Source of the DNA: WLMZ01 sp038227995
Lineage (GTDB): Bacteria > Actinomycetota > Acidimicrobiia > Acidimicrobiales > Ilumatobacteraceae
Direction of reading: 5' to 3'
DNA: 64,000 bases
Assembly: GCA_038227995.1 (NCBI GenBank)
Contig: JBBRPP010000004.1
Coordinates: forward strand, 151,239 to 215,238
Shown here: positions 53,331-62,647 of the stretch, in pieces
Position numbering within the stretch: the first letter of the stretch is position 1
Layout: each line of letters starts with the position of its first letter
The notes under the pieces: model-generated
The model's input: the letters and a program-made list of their open reading frames with translations, nothing else
Told to the model about the DNA's origin: nothing
Databases searched by the model: none
Position numbers and translations under genes: made by a program

Positions 53331-54290
53331 GTGAACGTTGTCGAGTCGAGCCAGCCCCATGCAAACCAATCGATGTGGACTCCCGACACCCCCGTGTGGT
53401 ATCCGGCCATGACCGCCAAGGCCTCGTTGTCGCTCTGGATCCTCCGTCTGACCTGGGTCGTTCAGCCGTTTGTCTTCCTGCCATTGCTCGACGATGCGAC
53501 GATGCATCTGACGACGACCGGGAGCACGATCCTCGCCGTCGTGCTGTGGTCGAAGTGGGCGATGGTGCTGCTCGCCACCCTCGTGCCGAGCACCGTGAGC
53601 CTCACCGTCGGCCGGCTGGCAGCACCGATTGCGGTGGTCGTCGCGATCATCGCCGCGGTGGGCGCCGACGCAGCCGGATGGAAGATCGCGATCGCGATCG
53701 GCGGCGCATTGCTGGCGACGGTCGTGTGGTTCAGCGGCGAGACAGGCGCCGCGCTGGCCCAGGGATCTGCGTACGGTGCCGAAGAGCGCTTCCCCCTCAA
53801 GCCACCCGTCCCGTACATCGTGCCGATGGTCGTCACGTGGTTGGTGATGGTCGCCGCCGCCACGAGTGGCGTCGCGTTGTTGGCCAACGAGAAGTGGATC
53901 GCCGGCGTCGTGCTCGCGGCGATCGGCGCAGCGATCGCGTTCTTCGTCGCGCCACGCTTCCATCTGTTGTCGCGACGCTGGCTTGTCGTCGTTCCCGCCG
54001 GCCTCGTCGTGCACGACCCGATGGTGCTGGTCGAGAACGCGCTCTTCCGGGTCACCGAGTTGAGATCGGTGCACCTGGCCCTCGCTGACACCGAGGCTGC
54101 CGACATCACCGGCGGCACGGCCGGCGTCACGATCGAGATCGTCCTTCGGGCGATGGACGACCTGATCAAGGTCGGCAACCGCAATCAGCCCACCGGCGTC
54201 AAGCTGCACGTGCTGAGCGTGCTCGTCAGCCCGTCCCGTCCGGGCAAGGCATTGCGCGCCGCAGCAGCACGTCACATGCCGGTCGGCTGA
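53331..54290 (+). CDS. Hypothetical multi-pass membrane protein
   Basis: A 319-residue protein, not recognised. About seven hydrophobic segments can be seen between residues 35 and 215, including WILRLTWVVQPFVFLPLL, STILAVVLWSKWAMVLLATLV and IAVVVAIIAAVGADAAGW. A soluble C-terminal domain follows (from RWLVVVPAGLVVHDPMVLVENALFRVTELRSVHLAL), which looks like a small PH-like or beta-rich cytoplasmic module. The start is GTG 53331; ATG at codons 15 or 27 is possible. It overlaps the convergent MFS gene by 19 bp. Confidence 0.6.
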   Translation: MNVVESSQPHANQSMWTPDTPVWYPAMTAKASLSLWILRLTWVVQPFVFLPLLDDATMHLTTTGSTILAVVLWSKWAMVLLATLVPSTVSLTVGRLAAPIAVVVAIIAAVGADAAGWKIAIAIGGALLATVVWFSGETGAALAQGSAYGAEERFPLKPPVPYIVPMVVTWLVMVAAATSGVALLANEKWIAGVVLAAIGAAIAFFVAPRFHLLSRRWLVVVPAGLVVHDPMVLVENALFRVTELRSVHLALADTEAADITGGTAGVTIEIVLRAMDDLIKVGNRNQPTGVKLHVLSVLVSPSRPGKALRAAAARHMPVG

Positions 54291-55765
54291 CCCATCTCGC
54301 CGGGCAGCGCTGACAACGCCAGATCGTGTGCGCTCGAGTCGTCGGCCACCTCGAGTTCGCGCGGCAGCGTGAGGGCAACGAGCACAACGGTCGCGGCAGC
54401 GATCGCCGCGCTGACCACGAAGGCAGTCCGGATCGCATGCGCGTGATCAGCCGCAGACACGACCCGGTGACCGTTGGCGACAACGACACCGGAGGCCGCA
54501 GCGATGCTCGCCAGGACTGCGAGTCCGACCGCACCGCCGAGTTGCTGCGACGTGCCGTACACGCCCGCCACGACTCCCTGATCGCGCTGCGCGACCCCCG
54601 AGGTCACCATGGTGATCATCACGACGAGGATGATGCCGAGCCCCAATCCGACGCCGAATGACGCCGGGATCACCGACGCCAGAATCGACGCGTCGTTCGG
54701 GGTTCGACCCATCCACGCACATGAGATCGCGATCAGCGCGAACCCGATCACGACCTGGCGGCGCAGGCCGAGCCGATCGACCAGCCACGCGCTGATGTTG
54801 ACGCCGATCCCGAAACCGGCTGGGAGCCCGAGGATCGCAGCACCGGATCGGCCCGCGCTGTATCCGAGCACGTCCTGCAGGAAGAGTGATGTCAGATAGA
54901 CGGTCGCGTTGCTGAGGACAGCGATCATCACGAGTGGCATCAGGGCCACGGAACCACGACGGCGCAGGACTCGCATCGGCAGCAGTGGATGATCGGCCCG
55001 ATTCTCGATCGCGAAGAACGCAGCGGCCAGGACGACGCCGGCAGCGATCGATCCCGACGAAACCGGCGCGCTCCAACCGTGCGATTGCGCCTGGCTCACG
55101 CCGAAGATCATCAGGCCGCTCGCGATCGTGATGGTCACCGCGCCGGGCAGATCGAGCGGTTGGCGCGTCGAGATCTGCGAGTTGCGCGGCAGGTATCGAA
55201 CGGCGAAGTAGACAGACGTCAAACCCACCGGTCCGTTGATCACGAAGATCGACCGCCAGCCGAAACCCGATGTCAGGAGACCCCCGAGCAGGAACCCCAC
55301 TGCGCCGCCGATCGAACCGGTCGCGGCCCACACGCCGTAGGCGCGCCTGCGCAGCGGCCCATCTGCGAACGTCGACGCCAGGATCGAGAGCGTGCACGGC
55401 GAGATCAGCGCGGCGCACAGACCCTGGGCGCCACGGGCGACGATGAGCTGCAGTGGCGACTGAGCGGTGGCGGCCACGAGCGACGCAACCGTGAACCCCG
55501 CGATGCCGGTGACGAACAGCCGGCGCCGATCGAAGAGGTCGGCGACCCGCCCGCCGAGCAGCAGGAAGCCGCCGTACGTCAACGCGTATGCCGTGATCGT
55601 CCATTGCAGGCTCGCATCGGCGAAGCCCAGCGCATGACCGATCGTCGGATTGGCCACGGCAACGATCGTCACGTCGATCGCGAGCAGCAGCTGCGACAGG
55701 CACAGAACCGTCAGGACGACCGTCGGCCGCGACGGCGGCGCATCGCGTGTCGTCGCCTCGGTCAT
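54272..55765 (-). CDS. MFS drug exporter, DHA2 (14-helix) family
   Basis: A 497-residue multidrug-type exporter driven by proton antiport. It has the DHA2 opening VLTVLCLSQLLLAIDVTIVAVANPTIGHALGF, where the Asp in the first helix (D in LAIDVT) is typical, the motif A-like GGRVADLFDRRRLFVTGI, and the 14-helix pattern, with the C-terminal half reading GSVALMPLVMIAVLSN and VVAGVYGTSQQLGGAVGLAVLA. ATG 55765 is the start. No TetR-type regulator lies next to it. It is on the same strand as the large surface protein gene upstream. Confidence 0.93.
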   Translation of the reverse strand: MTEATTRDAPPSRPTVVLTVLCLSQLLLAIDVTIVAVANPTIGHALGFADASLQWTITAYALTYGGFLLLGGRVADLFDRRRLFVTGIAGFTVASLVAATAQSPLQLIVARGAQGLCAALISPCTLSILASTFADGPLRRRAYGVWAATGSIGGAVGFLLGGLLTSGFGWRSIFVINGPVGLTSVYFAVRYLPRNSQISTRQPLDLPGAVTITIASGLMIFGVSQAQSHGWSAPVSSGSIAAGVVLAAAFFAIENRADHPLLPMRVLRRRGSVALMPLVMIAVLSNATVYLTSLFLQDVLGYSAGRSGAAILGLPAGFGIGVNISAWLVDRLGLRRQVVIGFALIAISCAWMGRTPNDASILASVIPASFGVGLGLGIILVVMITMVTSGVAQRDQGVVAGVYGTSQQLGGAVGLAVLASIAAASGVVVANGHRVVSAADHAHAIRTAFVVSAAIAAATVVLVALTLPRELEVADDSSAHDLALSALPGEMGQPTGM

Positions 55766-55818
55766 TCGCAGACTGTACGCAGGCCCCCTGGATCAGCCAG
55801 CAGCGAGCGGGCTCCGCG

Positions 55819-58590
55819 TCAGCCAGGGAACCAACCGTTGACGTCCGCGACGAGATCCGTTCCGTTCTGCGTGAACAGGCACACGGCTCCGCCATCGCCC
55901 ACCTTGACGATGACGAGGTTGGGTGCCGTCGCACCGGTGCGCAGGTTGAGGTTCGACGCCGTTGGTCGCGGTCGACCGCACGGCCACACCGTCACGAAAC
56001 CGTCCGCGGTGGCACCGGTTCCGGTGACGTTCAGGACGACAGCTCCCGCACCGGGCGGCACTTGGGTCGTTCCGATCCCCGTGATCTGCAATTGCACGAC
56101 GGCGCCCGCCGCTGGCTTCGAACCGCTGTATCCAACCTGCGCCGGGCGCGTCTCCAGCAGCCGTTCGGGCAGGACCGGACGGAAGCCGGTGCCGGACGGA
56201 AACCAACCATCGACATCGGCCACGAGGTCCGTTCCGGCCTGGGTGAACATGCACACCTTGCCGTCCAGGCCGAGCTTGGCGATCACGAGATTGGGAGCAA
56301 TCGACCCAGTGGTGAGATTGAGGTTCGACGCCGTGGGCCGTGATTGACCGCATGGCCACACCGTGACGAAACCGTCGGCGGTCGCCCCCACACCGGTGAC
56401 GTTCAGCACCACCGCGCTGGCGTCGGCGGGCACGTTTGTGGTCCTCGCGCCGGTCACCTGCACGACCACGGTCTGACCGGCACTCGGTTTGGCTCCCGCG
56501 TATCCGGTCGGCGGATCCCGCGTGTCGAGCAACCGCTCCGGTTGCACCGGGCGAAACGATGTTGTCGCCGGGAAATATCCGTTGACGTCGGCAACGAGAT
56601 CGGTGCCTGATTGCGTGAAGAGGCATACCTTGCCCGACGTGCCGAGCTTGACGACGACCAGGTTGGGCGAGGTACCACCGCTCACCAGGTTGAGATTCGA
56701 TGCAAGCGGTCGCGGTTGCCCGCACGGCCACACGGTCACAAAGCCGTCGGCGGTCGCAGCCGTGCCGGTCACGTTGAGCACCACGGCCACCGCATCGGTG
56801 GGCACGCTCGTCGCGCCGGAACCGGTGATCTGGAGCGCCACGGTTGCGCCGGCGACAGGCTTCGACCCGGCATACCCGGTGCCATCGCGTGTGTCGAGCA
56901 GGCGCTCAGGTTGCACCGGCACGTACTCACTGAAGACGGTCGCCGAACTGGTCGTCGCTCCCGGCCCGGTGCCGTTGGCGTTCTGCGCCGACACGATGAA
57001 CCGGTACGGGATGCCTCCGGGCACGACGATGGCCGCCGACAACGGCGAGCCGGTGGAAACCGACAGGTGGACGCCGGCGGGAAGCGACGTGATCGTGTAG
57101 CCGGTGATCGGCGAACCGCCGTCGCCGGCCGGAGGTTGCCATGTGACCGTCATCGAACCGTTCACGGGCGATGCGGCGACCACAGTGGGAGCACCCGGGG
57201 TCGTCACACCGTGGCCGGTCAGCGAGATCGGTGCCGCGCCGGAACCGAGGAACGACCCCGCAAGACTCCGCAGGGTGAGCGCGGGGGACGTCGGCCCGTA
57301 CACCCATTTCATCGAGCACGTGCCATGACCGGCGACCGTCGCGTTGACGCAATCGGCCGTCTTCGTGAACGGCAGGGTGGTGTCGTAGCCACTCTCGAGG
57401 AGCTGGTAGTCGCCGACCGCGAGGTTGGTGAACGGGATCGACAACGGAGCCGTCGTCGAGCCGACCGGGACGTCGCCGAAGTCGAAGCTGCGCGCGATCA
57501 ACGCGAACGGCAGGATCGAGTTGAGGTGGAAACCGAACACGTCGTCGAACGTCACGGGTGTCGGCGAACCGTCGGTCGCGGCGATCGCGAAGCCGGCGGT
57601 GCTCGTGATGTCGCCACCGTTGGGGGTCGCCAGCGTGATGTTCATCTGGCACGAGTCGTCGAACGCGAGCACCGCGCCGACGCAGCCCGGACCGACGACG
57701 GCGGGGTTGTACGGCCCGGCCAGATTGTTGATGCTGGTGATGGTGATGGTCGTGTGCTGAGGGTTGGTGATCGTCGCGGTCTGCGCTGCCGGCGGATCGG
57801 GGAAGTAGCCGGAGCCGAAGTCGAAGCTGGTCGGTGAGATGGTGAAGGGGGCCGCGGTCCCTGTCTCGCCGCGCAGAGCGATCGAATACGCCTGTCCGTT
57901 CCAGCTCCCCGACGCTGTGGAGGTCTTCGTGCCTGCGGGCGAAGTCGGAGCAAACGCGTACGTCATCGTGCACGATGCGCCTTGCACCAGTGTCTTGTTG
58001 ATGCAATCACTCCTGTCGACGGAGAACTGGTCGCCGTTCGGACCGGCGAGCGCAGCAGCTGTGCCGGACATCGTCACCGGGTGGCGATCCAGGTTGGTGG
58101 CCGTCACCGTGAGCGGCTGCGCGCTTGCGAAGCCGCTCGGCACCACCCCGAAGTCGAGACCGGTCGGGCTGATCAGCAGCCCGGCCGTCGACGAGCCGTG
58201 CAGGCCGATCGAGAACGCCTGACCGTTCCAGTTGCCGGTGCTCGTGACGTCAGCGGCCGTCGAGGGCAGTGGCTGGTACGAGTACGACATTTGGCACGAA
58301 TCGCCCGGCGCCAGCGTCACGCCCTGACAGTCCGTCGTCGCGACGAATCCGCCGACCGACGCGACCGAGCCGTTCATCACCACCGCGTCGACGCCTTCGT
58401 TGGTGACGTTCACGACCATCGGCGGATCATCGAGGCCCGCCGGCAGCAGCGGAACAATGAACGACGTCGGCGAGATCACGAGACGCAACGGGTTCGCCGC
58501 CGACACCGGCGCGGTTCGCGTCGCGACCACACCGCTCGAGACCGCTGCAACGAGGACGACGGCACCAACCGATCGGATCAACCCTCGCAC
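55819..58590 (-). CDS. Large secreted surface protein with anchor-D, fibronectin III and three repeat modules
   Basis: A 923-residue exported protein. A signal peptide (VGAVVLVAAVSSGVVA) is followed by four ASH/choice-of-anchor-D-like beta-sandwich repeats (about 35-460; recurring FDFG and CQM Cys patterns), one fibronectin III domain (462-553; PGAPTVVAASPVNGSMTVTWQPPAGDGG), and three modules of about 120 residues starting near 556, 677 and 800. Each contains PERLLDTRD (third copy LETR), a TGYAG-like turn, VVLNVTG and VTVWPCG, and ends DLVADVNG or VDGWFP with one Cys pair. There is no LPXTG or membrane tail. Wall binding by the modules is inference. Confidence 0.87.
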   Translation of the reverse strand: MRGLIRSVGAVVLVAAVSSGVVATRTAPVSAANPLRLVISPTSFIVPLLPAGLDDPPMVVNVTNEGVDAVVMNGSVASVGGFVATTDCQGVTLAPGDSCQMSYSYQPLPSTAADVTSTGNWNGQAFSIGLHGSSTAGLLISPTGLDFGVVPSGFASAQPLTVTATNLDRHPVTMSGTAAALAGPNGDQFSVDRSDCINKTLVQGASCTMTYAFAPTSPAGTKTSTASGSWNGQAYSIALRGETGTAAPFTISPTSFDFGSGYFPDPPAAQTATITNPQHTTITITSINNLAGPYNPAVVGPGCVGAVLAFDDSCQMNITLATPNGGDITSTAGFAIAATDGSPTPVTFDDVFGFHLNSILPFALIARSFDFGDVPVGSTTAPLSIPFTNLAVGDYQLLESGYDTTLPFTKTADCVNATVAGHGTCSMKWVYGPTSPALTLRSLAGSFLGSGAAPISLTGHGVTTPGAPTVVAASPVNGSMTVTWQPPAGDGGSPITGYTITSLPAGVHLSVSTGSPLSAAIVVPGGIPYRFIVSAQNANGTGPGATTSSATVFSEYVPVQPERLLDTRDGTGYAGSKPVAGATVALQITGSGATSVPTDAVAVVLNVTGTAATADGFVTVWPCGQPRPLASNLNLVSGGTSPNLVVVKLGTSGKVCLFTQSGTDLVADVNGYFPATTSFRPVQPERLLDTRDPPTGYAGAKPSAGQTVVVQVTGARTTNVPADASAVVLNVTGVGATADGFVTVWPCGQSRPTASNLNLTTGSIAPNLVIAKLGLDGKVCMFTQAGTDLVADVDGWFPSGTGFRPVLPERLLETRPAQVGYSGSKPAAGAVVQLQITGIGTTQVPPGAGAVVLNVTGTGATADGFVTVWPCGRPRPTASNLNLRTGATAPNLVIVKVGDGGAVCLFTQNGTDLVADVNGWFPG

Positions 58591-58751
58591 GACAGACCCC
58601 CTCCGTCAGATAACTGCACCTCTCGTGCGAAGTCTCTCACGCCGGGATCGCCCGGCTCCGACCACCGCCGACTCTGCGACTTGGCACCGCCGGACGGCCT
58701 GCGGGTACCGTCTCCAACGACTCGCCCGAGTCCACCCGTGACTGCGCTGGA

Positions 58752-60365
58752 GTGACCGTGACAGATTCCCCGACGTTCGATATCGACGCCGTCAACGCGT
58801 TCCAGATGAGCGGCCAGGACGTGCCCTGGCTGTTGCGGCACTGGGCCACGAACAAGCCCGAGCATCCGTTCCTGATCTGGGAGCCCCGCGACGGCGCCAC
58901 CCGCACCTGGACCTATGCCGAGTTCCTCACCGATGCCGGCAACCTCGCAGCCGGACTCGCGGCTCGCGGCGTCGTCAAGGGCGACAAGGTCTTGCTGCAT
59001 TCCGACAACGCACCCGAGCTCGTCCTCAGCTGGTTCGCCTGCGCGCTCATCGGCGCCGTCGGCGTGACGACCAACACCAAGAGCGCCGGACCCGAGGTCG
59101 AGTATTTCGCCTCCCACACCCAGTGCGTGGCGGGCATCACCCAGCCGCAGTACGCCAAGCTCGTCGCCGAGAACGCACCGCAGCTGAAGTTCCTCGCGGT
59201 GACCGCGGACAACAGCGGCGAGCCCGCCGAGGAAGACGACACGTCCGGTCTGGCGGTCGTCGCGTTCGCCGATCTGTTCGGTGACGGCTCGACCTTGCCC
59301 AGTCGGCCGGCCGAGCCGATGCTGCCGGTCGGCATCATGTTCACGTCGGGCACGACCTCGCGTCCGAAGGCCGTGGTGCACACGCACGGCAACGTGATCT
59401 GGTCGTCACGCGTGGGGCCGGACAACATCAAGATGGGCGGCGACGACCGTTACCTGATCTATCTCCCCTACTTCCACGTGAACGCGCAGAGCTGGTCGAC
59501 GTGGACCACGCTCGGCGTCGGCGGCACGATCGTGCTGATGCCGAAGTGGTCGGCGTCCCGGTTCTGGGACGTCGTGACGAAGCACGGCATCACCCACTTC
59601 TCGATGATGCCGTTCGTGATGAAGGCCGCGATGGGTGGTCCGATCCCGGAGAACACGTTGAAGGTCGGCGCGTTCGGCCTCATCTCGCCGCAGATCGAGA
59701 AGATGATGGGCGGCGTCCGCATCACCTCGAACTGGGGCATGACCGAGACCGTGATCCACGCAACGCGCAACAACTTCGATCAGTTCTGGCCGCAGGGCAC
59801 GATGGGTCGCCCGACGCCGGGGTACGAGTTCCTCGTCGTCGACACCGAGACCGATCGCATCTGCGCTCCAGGCGAGAACGGCGAGCTCTACGTCCGCGGC
59901 ACGCGTGGCATCCAGCTGTTCCTCGAGTACTTCGACAATGAGGAAGCCAACACCAAGGCGTTCACCGCCGACGGCTGGTTCAAGACCGGCGACCGAGTCA
60001 TCCTGTCCGAGGAAGGGTTCTTCTTCTTCAAGGACCGCGACAAGGACGCGCTCAAGGTCGGCGGCGAGAACGTGTCGGCCAAGGAAGTCGAGGACGTGTG
60101 CCGGATGGTGCCGGGCGTCGCCGACGTCGCGATCGTGGGCCAGGCCCACGACTTCCTCAGCATGGTCGCCGTCGCGTTCGTGATCCCCGGCCCGAACGCT
60201 GCCGACGACATCGGCGACCAGATCATGAAGATGTGTTCAACTCGGTTGGCCGACTTCAAGTGCCCGAAGGCCGTCTACCTCGTCGATGACTTCCCGCGAG
60301 CCACGCTCGACAAGGTCGCCAAGAACAAGCTGCGCGAGATGGCGGATTCGTACCTCACGTCGTGA
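58752..60365 (+). CDS. Acyl-CoA synthetase (AMP-forming), CaiC-like
   Basis: A 537-residue ANL-superfamily ligase that activates a carboxylic acid as an acyl-AMP and then an acyl-CoA. The P-loop is TSGTTSRPK (198-206), where Ser replaces the common Gly as in CaiC-type ligases. The A5 block is NWGMTETVI, and the hinge and Lys blocks are GDRVILSEEGFFFFKDRDKDALKVGGENVSAKEVE and ATLDKVAKNKL. Substrate is unknown. A crotonobetaine or carnitine, or medium-chain acid, role is suggested only by the P-loop. The start is GTG 58752; a second GTG two codons later also fits. It overlaps convergent mnmA by 11 bases. Confidence 0.9.
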   Translation: MTVTDSPTFDIDAVNAFQMSGQDVPWLLRHWATNKPEHPFLIWEPRDGATRTWTYAEFLTDAGNLAAGLAARGVVKGDKVLLHSDNAPELVLSWFACALIGAVGVTTNTKSAGPEVEYFASHTQCVAGITQPQYAKLVAENAPQLKFLAVTADNSGEPAEEDDTSGLAVVAFADLFGDGSTLPSRPAEPMLPVGIMFTSGTTSRPKAVVHTHGNVIWSSRVGPDNIKMGGDDRYLIYLPYFHVNAQSWSTWTTLGVGGTIVLMPKWSASRFWDVVTKHGITHFSMMPFVMKAAMGGPIPENTLKVGAFGLISPQIEKMMGGVRITSNWGMTETVIHATRNNFDQFWPQGTMGRPTPGYEFLVVDTETDRICAPGENGELYVRGTRGIQLFLEYFDNEEANTKAFTADGWFKTGDRVILSEEGFFFFKDRDKDALKVGGENVSAKEVEDVCRMVPGVADVAIVGQAHDFLSMVAVAFVIPGPNAADDIGDQIMKMCSTRLADFKCPKAVYLVDDFPRATLDKVAKNKLREMADSYLTS

Positions 60366-61428
60366 GGATCGGCTCGGCGGCGATGCCTCCGCCGAGCACG
60401 AAGCGATCCGTCGGGTCGTACAGCACGATGCTCTGACCCGCCGCGATCCGACGCTGTGGTGCGAGCCACCGAACGTGGGCGGACCCTTCTGCGTCGATGA
60501 CGACCGTGGCCGGTTGCGGCGAGCCGTGCGCGCTGCACTGCACCAACACCGAGTCGTGGACCAGAGCGGCTGATGCGTCATGCACCCACGTCATGCTACG
60601 AACGACGTGGCCGACGGTGAGCAGATCGGCTTCGTCACCGACGGTGATCACTGCGTTGGGGACGTCGATGTCGACCACGAACCGTTTTGGTCCGCCGCCG
60701 GGCAGACCGATGCCACGGCGTTGTCCGAGCGTGACCATCTCGACCGAAGGAACGGTGCCCACCGTCGCGCCGGCAGCGTCGACCACCGTCGCCGACCGAA
60801 ACGGGATGCGCTTGCCGAGGAATGCCGTGCGCCCGCCGGTACTGGTGATGAAGCACACGTCCTGACTGTCGGGCTTGGTCGCGGTGCGCAAGCCGAGTCG
60901 CGCTGCATGGGCGCGGACATCGGTCTTGTTCATCGAGCCGACGGGGAACATCGTGCGCGCCAGTTCGTCTGCGTCGATCATGTGCACGACGTAGCTCTGG
61001 TCCTTGGCGCGATCTGCGCCGCGTTCGAGTTGGAGGCCGGCGGACGTCTCGGTGACCCGCGCGTGATGCCCGGTCGCAACGGCATCGAAGCCGAGCAACG
61101 ACGCACGCTCACTGAGCCGAGCGAACTTCACGTGGCGATTGCATTCGATGCACGGGTTCGGGGTGATGCCCGCGGTGTGCGCCGCGACGTACGGATCGAC
61201 GACGTGGGTGTTGAAGTCCTCGGAGAAGTTGAAGACGAGGTGATCGATGCCGAGCTGCTGCGCGACGCGGCGCGCGTCATCGACGTCGGAGACGCTGCAG
61301 CAACCGGTGTCGCTCTCGCCACCCCACAACCGCATCGTGACACCGACGACATCGTGACCCTGTTCGACCAGCAGCGCAGCCGCGACCGAGGAATCGACGC
61401 CACCGCTCATCGCGATCATGACCTTCAT
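60355..61428 (-). CDS. mnmA: tRNA-specific 2-thiouridylase
   Basis: Thiolates uridine 34 of Lys, Glu and Gln tRNAs, using ATP and sulfur from a cysteine desulfurase. The 357-residue protein has the PP-loop SGGVDSS (8-14), the active-site region NPCIECN with C96, ATGHHAR, and the second catalytic Cys C192 in SQDVCFI. GIGLPGGGPKRFVV and the C-terminal beta-barrel complete the family. ATG 61428 overlaps the stop of the cysteine desulfurase gene (ATGA), so donor and acceptor are made together. Confidence 0.97.
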   Translation of the reverse strand: MKVMIAMSGGVDSSVAAALLVEQGHDVVGVTMRLWGGESDTGCCSVSDVDDARRVAQQLGIDHLVFNFSEDFNTHVVDPYVAAHTAGITPNPCIECNRHVKFARLSERASLLGFDAVATGHHARVTETSAGLQLERGADRAKDQSYVVHMIDADELARTMFPVGSMNKTDVRAHAARLGLRTATKPDSQDVCFITSTGGRTAFLGKRIPFRSATVVDAAGATVGTVPSVEMVTLGQRRGIGLPGGGPKRFVVDIDVPNAVITVGDEADLLTVGHVVRSMTWVHDASAALVHDSVLVQCSAHGSPQPATVVIDAEGSAHVRWLAPQRRIAAGQSIVLYDPTDRFVLGGGIAAEPILTT

Positions 61429-62615
61429 GCCGGCACCCGCACCGCACTGCCGCGCAACCGGCGAACCGATGCGACGAGGACGTCGATCGCGCGATCGACG
61501 TCGTCCGCGGTAGTGGCGTGACCCAGGCTCATCCTCAACGCGCCGAGCGAGTAACGCTTCTCGACGCCCATCGCGGCCAGCACGTGCGATGGCTCCATCG
61601 CACCGCTCGCACACGCGGACGCGGCCGACGCACAGATGCCGGCCTCGTCGAGCAGGTACAGCAACGCCTCGCTCTCGATGCCCGCGATGCAGACATGCGC
61701 CGAACCCGCCACCTTCGCGCCGCGCTCGACCGTTTCGATCACGTCGTCGAGGCTGCCCATGATCGAGTCGACGAGTCGGTCGCGCAACGCCGCCAGGCGC
61801 GCAGTCTCGGTGACGCGCTCGACATCGGTGAGTCGCAGCGCCTCTGCCATCGCGACGATGCCCGCGACGTTGTGCGTCCCGCTGCGCCGGTCGCGCTCTT
61901 GGCCGCCGCCCTGCAGCAACGGTTCGAGGACGGTGCCCTGTCGAGCCATCAGCACACCCACGCCCTTCGGCCCACCGAACTTGTGCGCCGACAACGCGAG
62001 CAGATCGACGTGCGGCGAGATTCCACGCAGGTCGAGCCACGAAGGCGCCTGGACGGCATCGGTGTGGATGAGCGCGCGCGGTGACTTGGTGTGAACGATC
62101 GCCGCCGCTTCGGCCACCGGATTGATCGACCCGACCTCGTTGTTGACGGTCATCACAGAGACCACCGAGACATCGTCGTCGAGCGCTCCGGCGAGCGCGT
62201 CGAGGTCGATCCGGCCGTCGCGATCGACAGCGACCACACGTCCTCCACCGTGCTCGACCGCGTGCAGCACTGCATGGTGCTCGGCTGCGGAACACACCGC
62301 GACGCCACCGTGTCGCCGCTGCGTACCGACGATCGCAGCGTTGTCGCTCTCCGTTCCGCAGCCGGTGAAGACGACTTCACCGGGGGCGCAACCGATGACG
62401 TCGGCGACGACCTCGCGAGCCTCGTCGACGGCCTGGCGCACCGACCGTGCGAAGCGGTGCGAACCGCTGGGGTTGGCGTAGCGCTCGGTGAGGAACGGCA
62501 ACATCGCCTCGACCGCCTCGGCGCGCATCGGCGTCGTGGCGGCGTGGTCGAGATACGTGAGTCGGTCCACATCCTGCACGTGGTTGAGGGTAGCGTCGCG
62601 ATCAGACGTCGGCAT
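61425..62615 (-). CDS. Cysteine desulfurase (NifS/IscS-like), sulfur donor to MnmA
   Basis: A 396-residue PLP enzyme that strips sulfur from cysteine to give a persulfide. The Schiff-base Lys is K212 in LSAHKFGGPKG and the catalytic Cys is C335 in SACASGAMEPSH, on the long loop of class I enzymes. Other blocks are YLDHAATTPM, GCGTESDNAAI, VMTVNNEVGSINP and SGTHNVAGIVAMA. Overlap with mnmA suggests that tRNA thiolation is its main task, though supply to iron-sulfur assembly is also possible; no iscU gene is adjacent. ATG 62615 is the start. Confidence 0.95.
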   Translation of the reverse strand: MPTSDRDATLNHVQDVDRLTYLDHAATTPMRAEAVEAMLPFLTERYANPSGSHRFARSVRQAVDEAREVVADVIGCAPGEVVFTGCGTESDNAAIVGTQRRHGGVAVCSAAEHHAVLHAVEHGGGRVVAVDRDGRIDLDALAGALDDDVSVVSVMTVNNEVGSINPVAEAAAIVHTKSPRALIHTDAVQAPSWLDLRGISPHVDLLALSAHKFGGPKGVGVLMARQGTVLEPLLQGGGQERDRRSGTHNVAGIVAMAEALRLTDVERVTETARLAALRDRLVDSIMGSLDDVIETVERGAKVAGSAHVCIAGIESEALLYLLDEAGICASAASACASGAMEPSHVLAAMGVEKRYSLGALRMSLGHATTADDVDRAIDVLVASVRRLRGSAVRVPA

Positions 62616-62647
62616 CGAACGCTGTCGGCGCAGGCCTGGGGGGTCAC

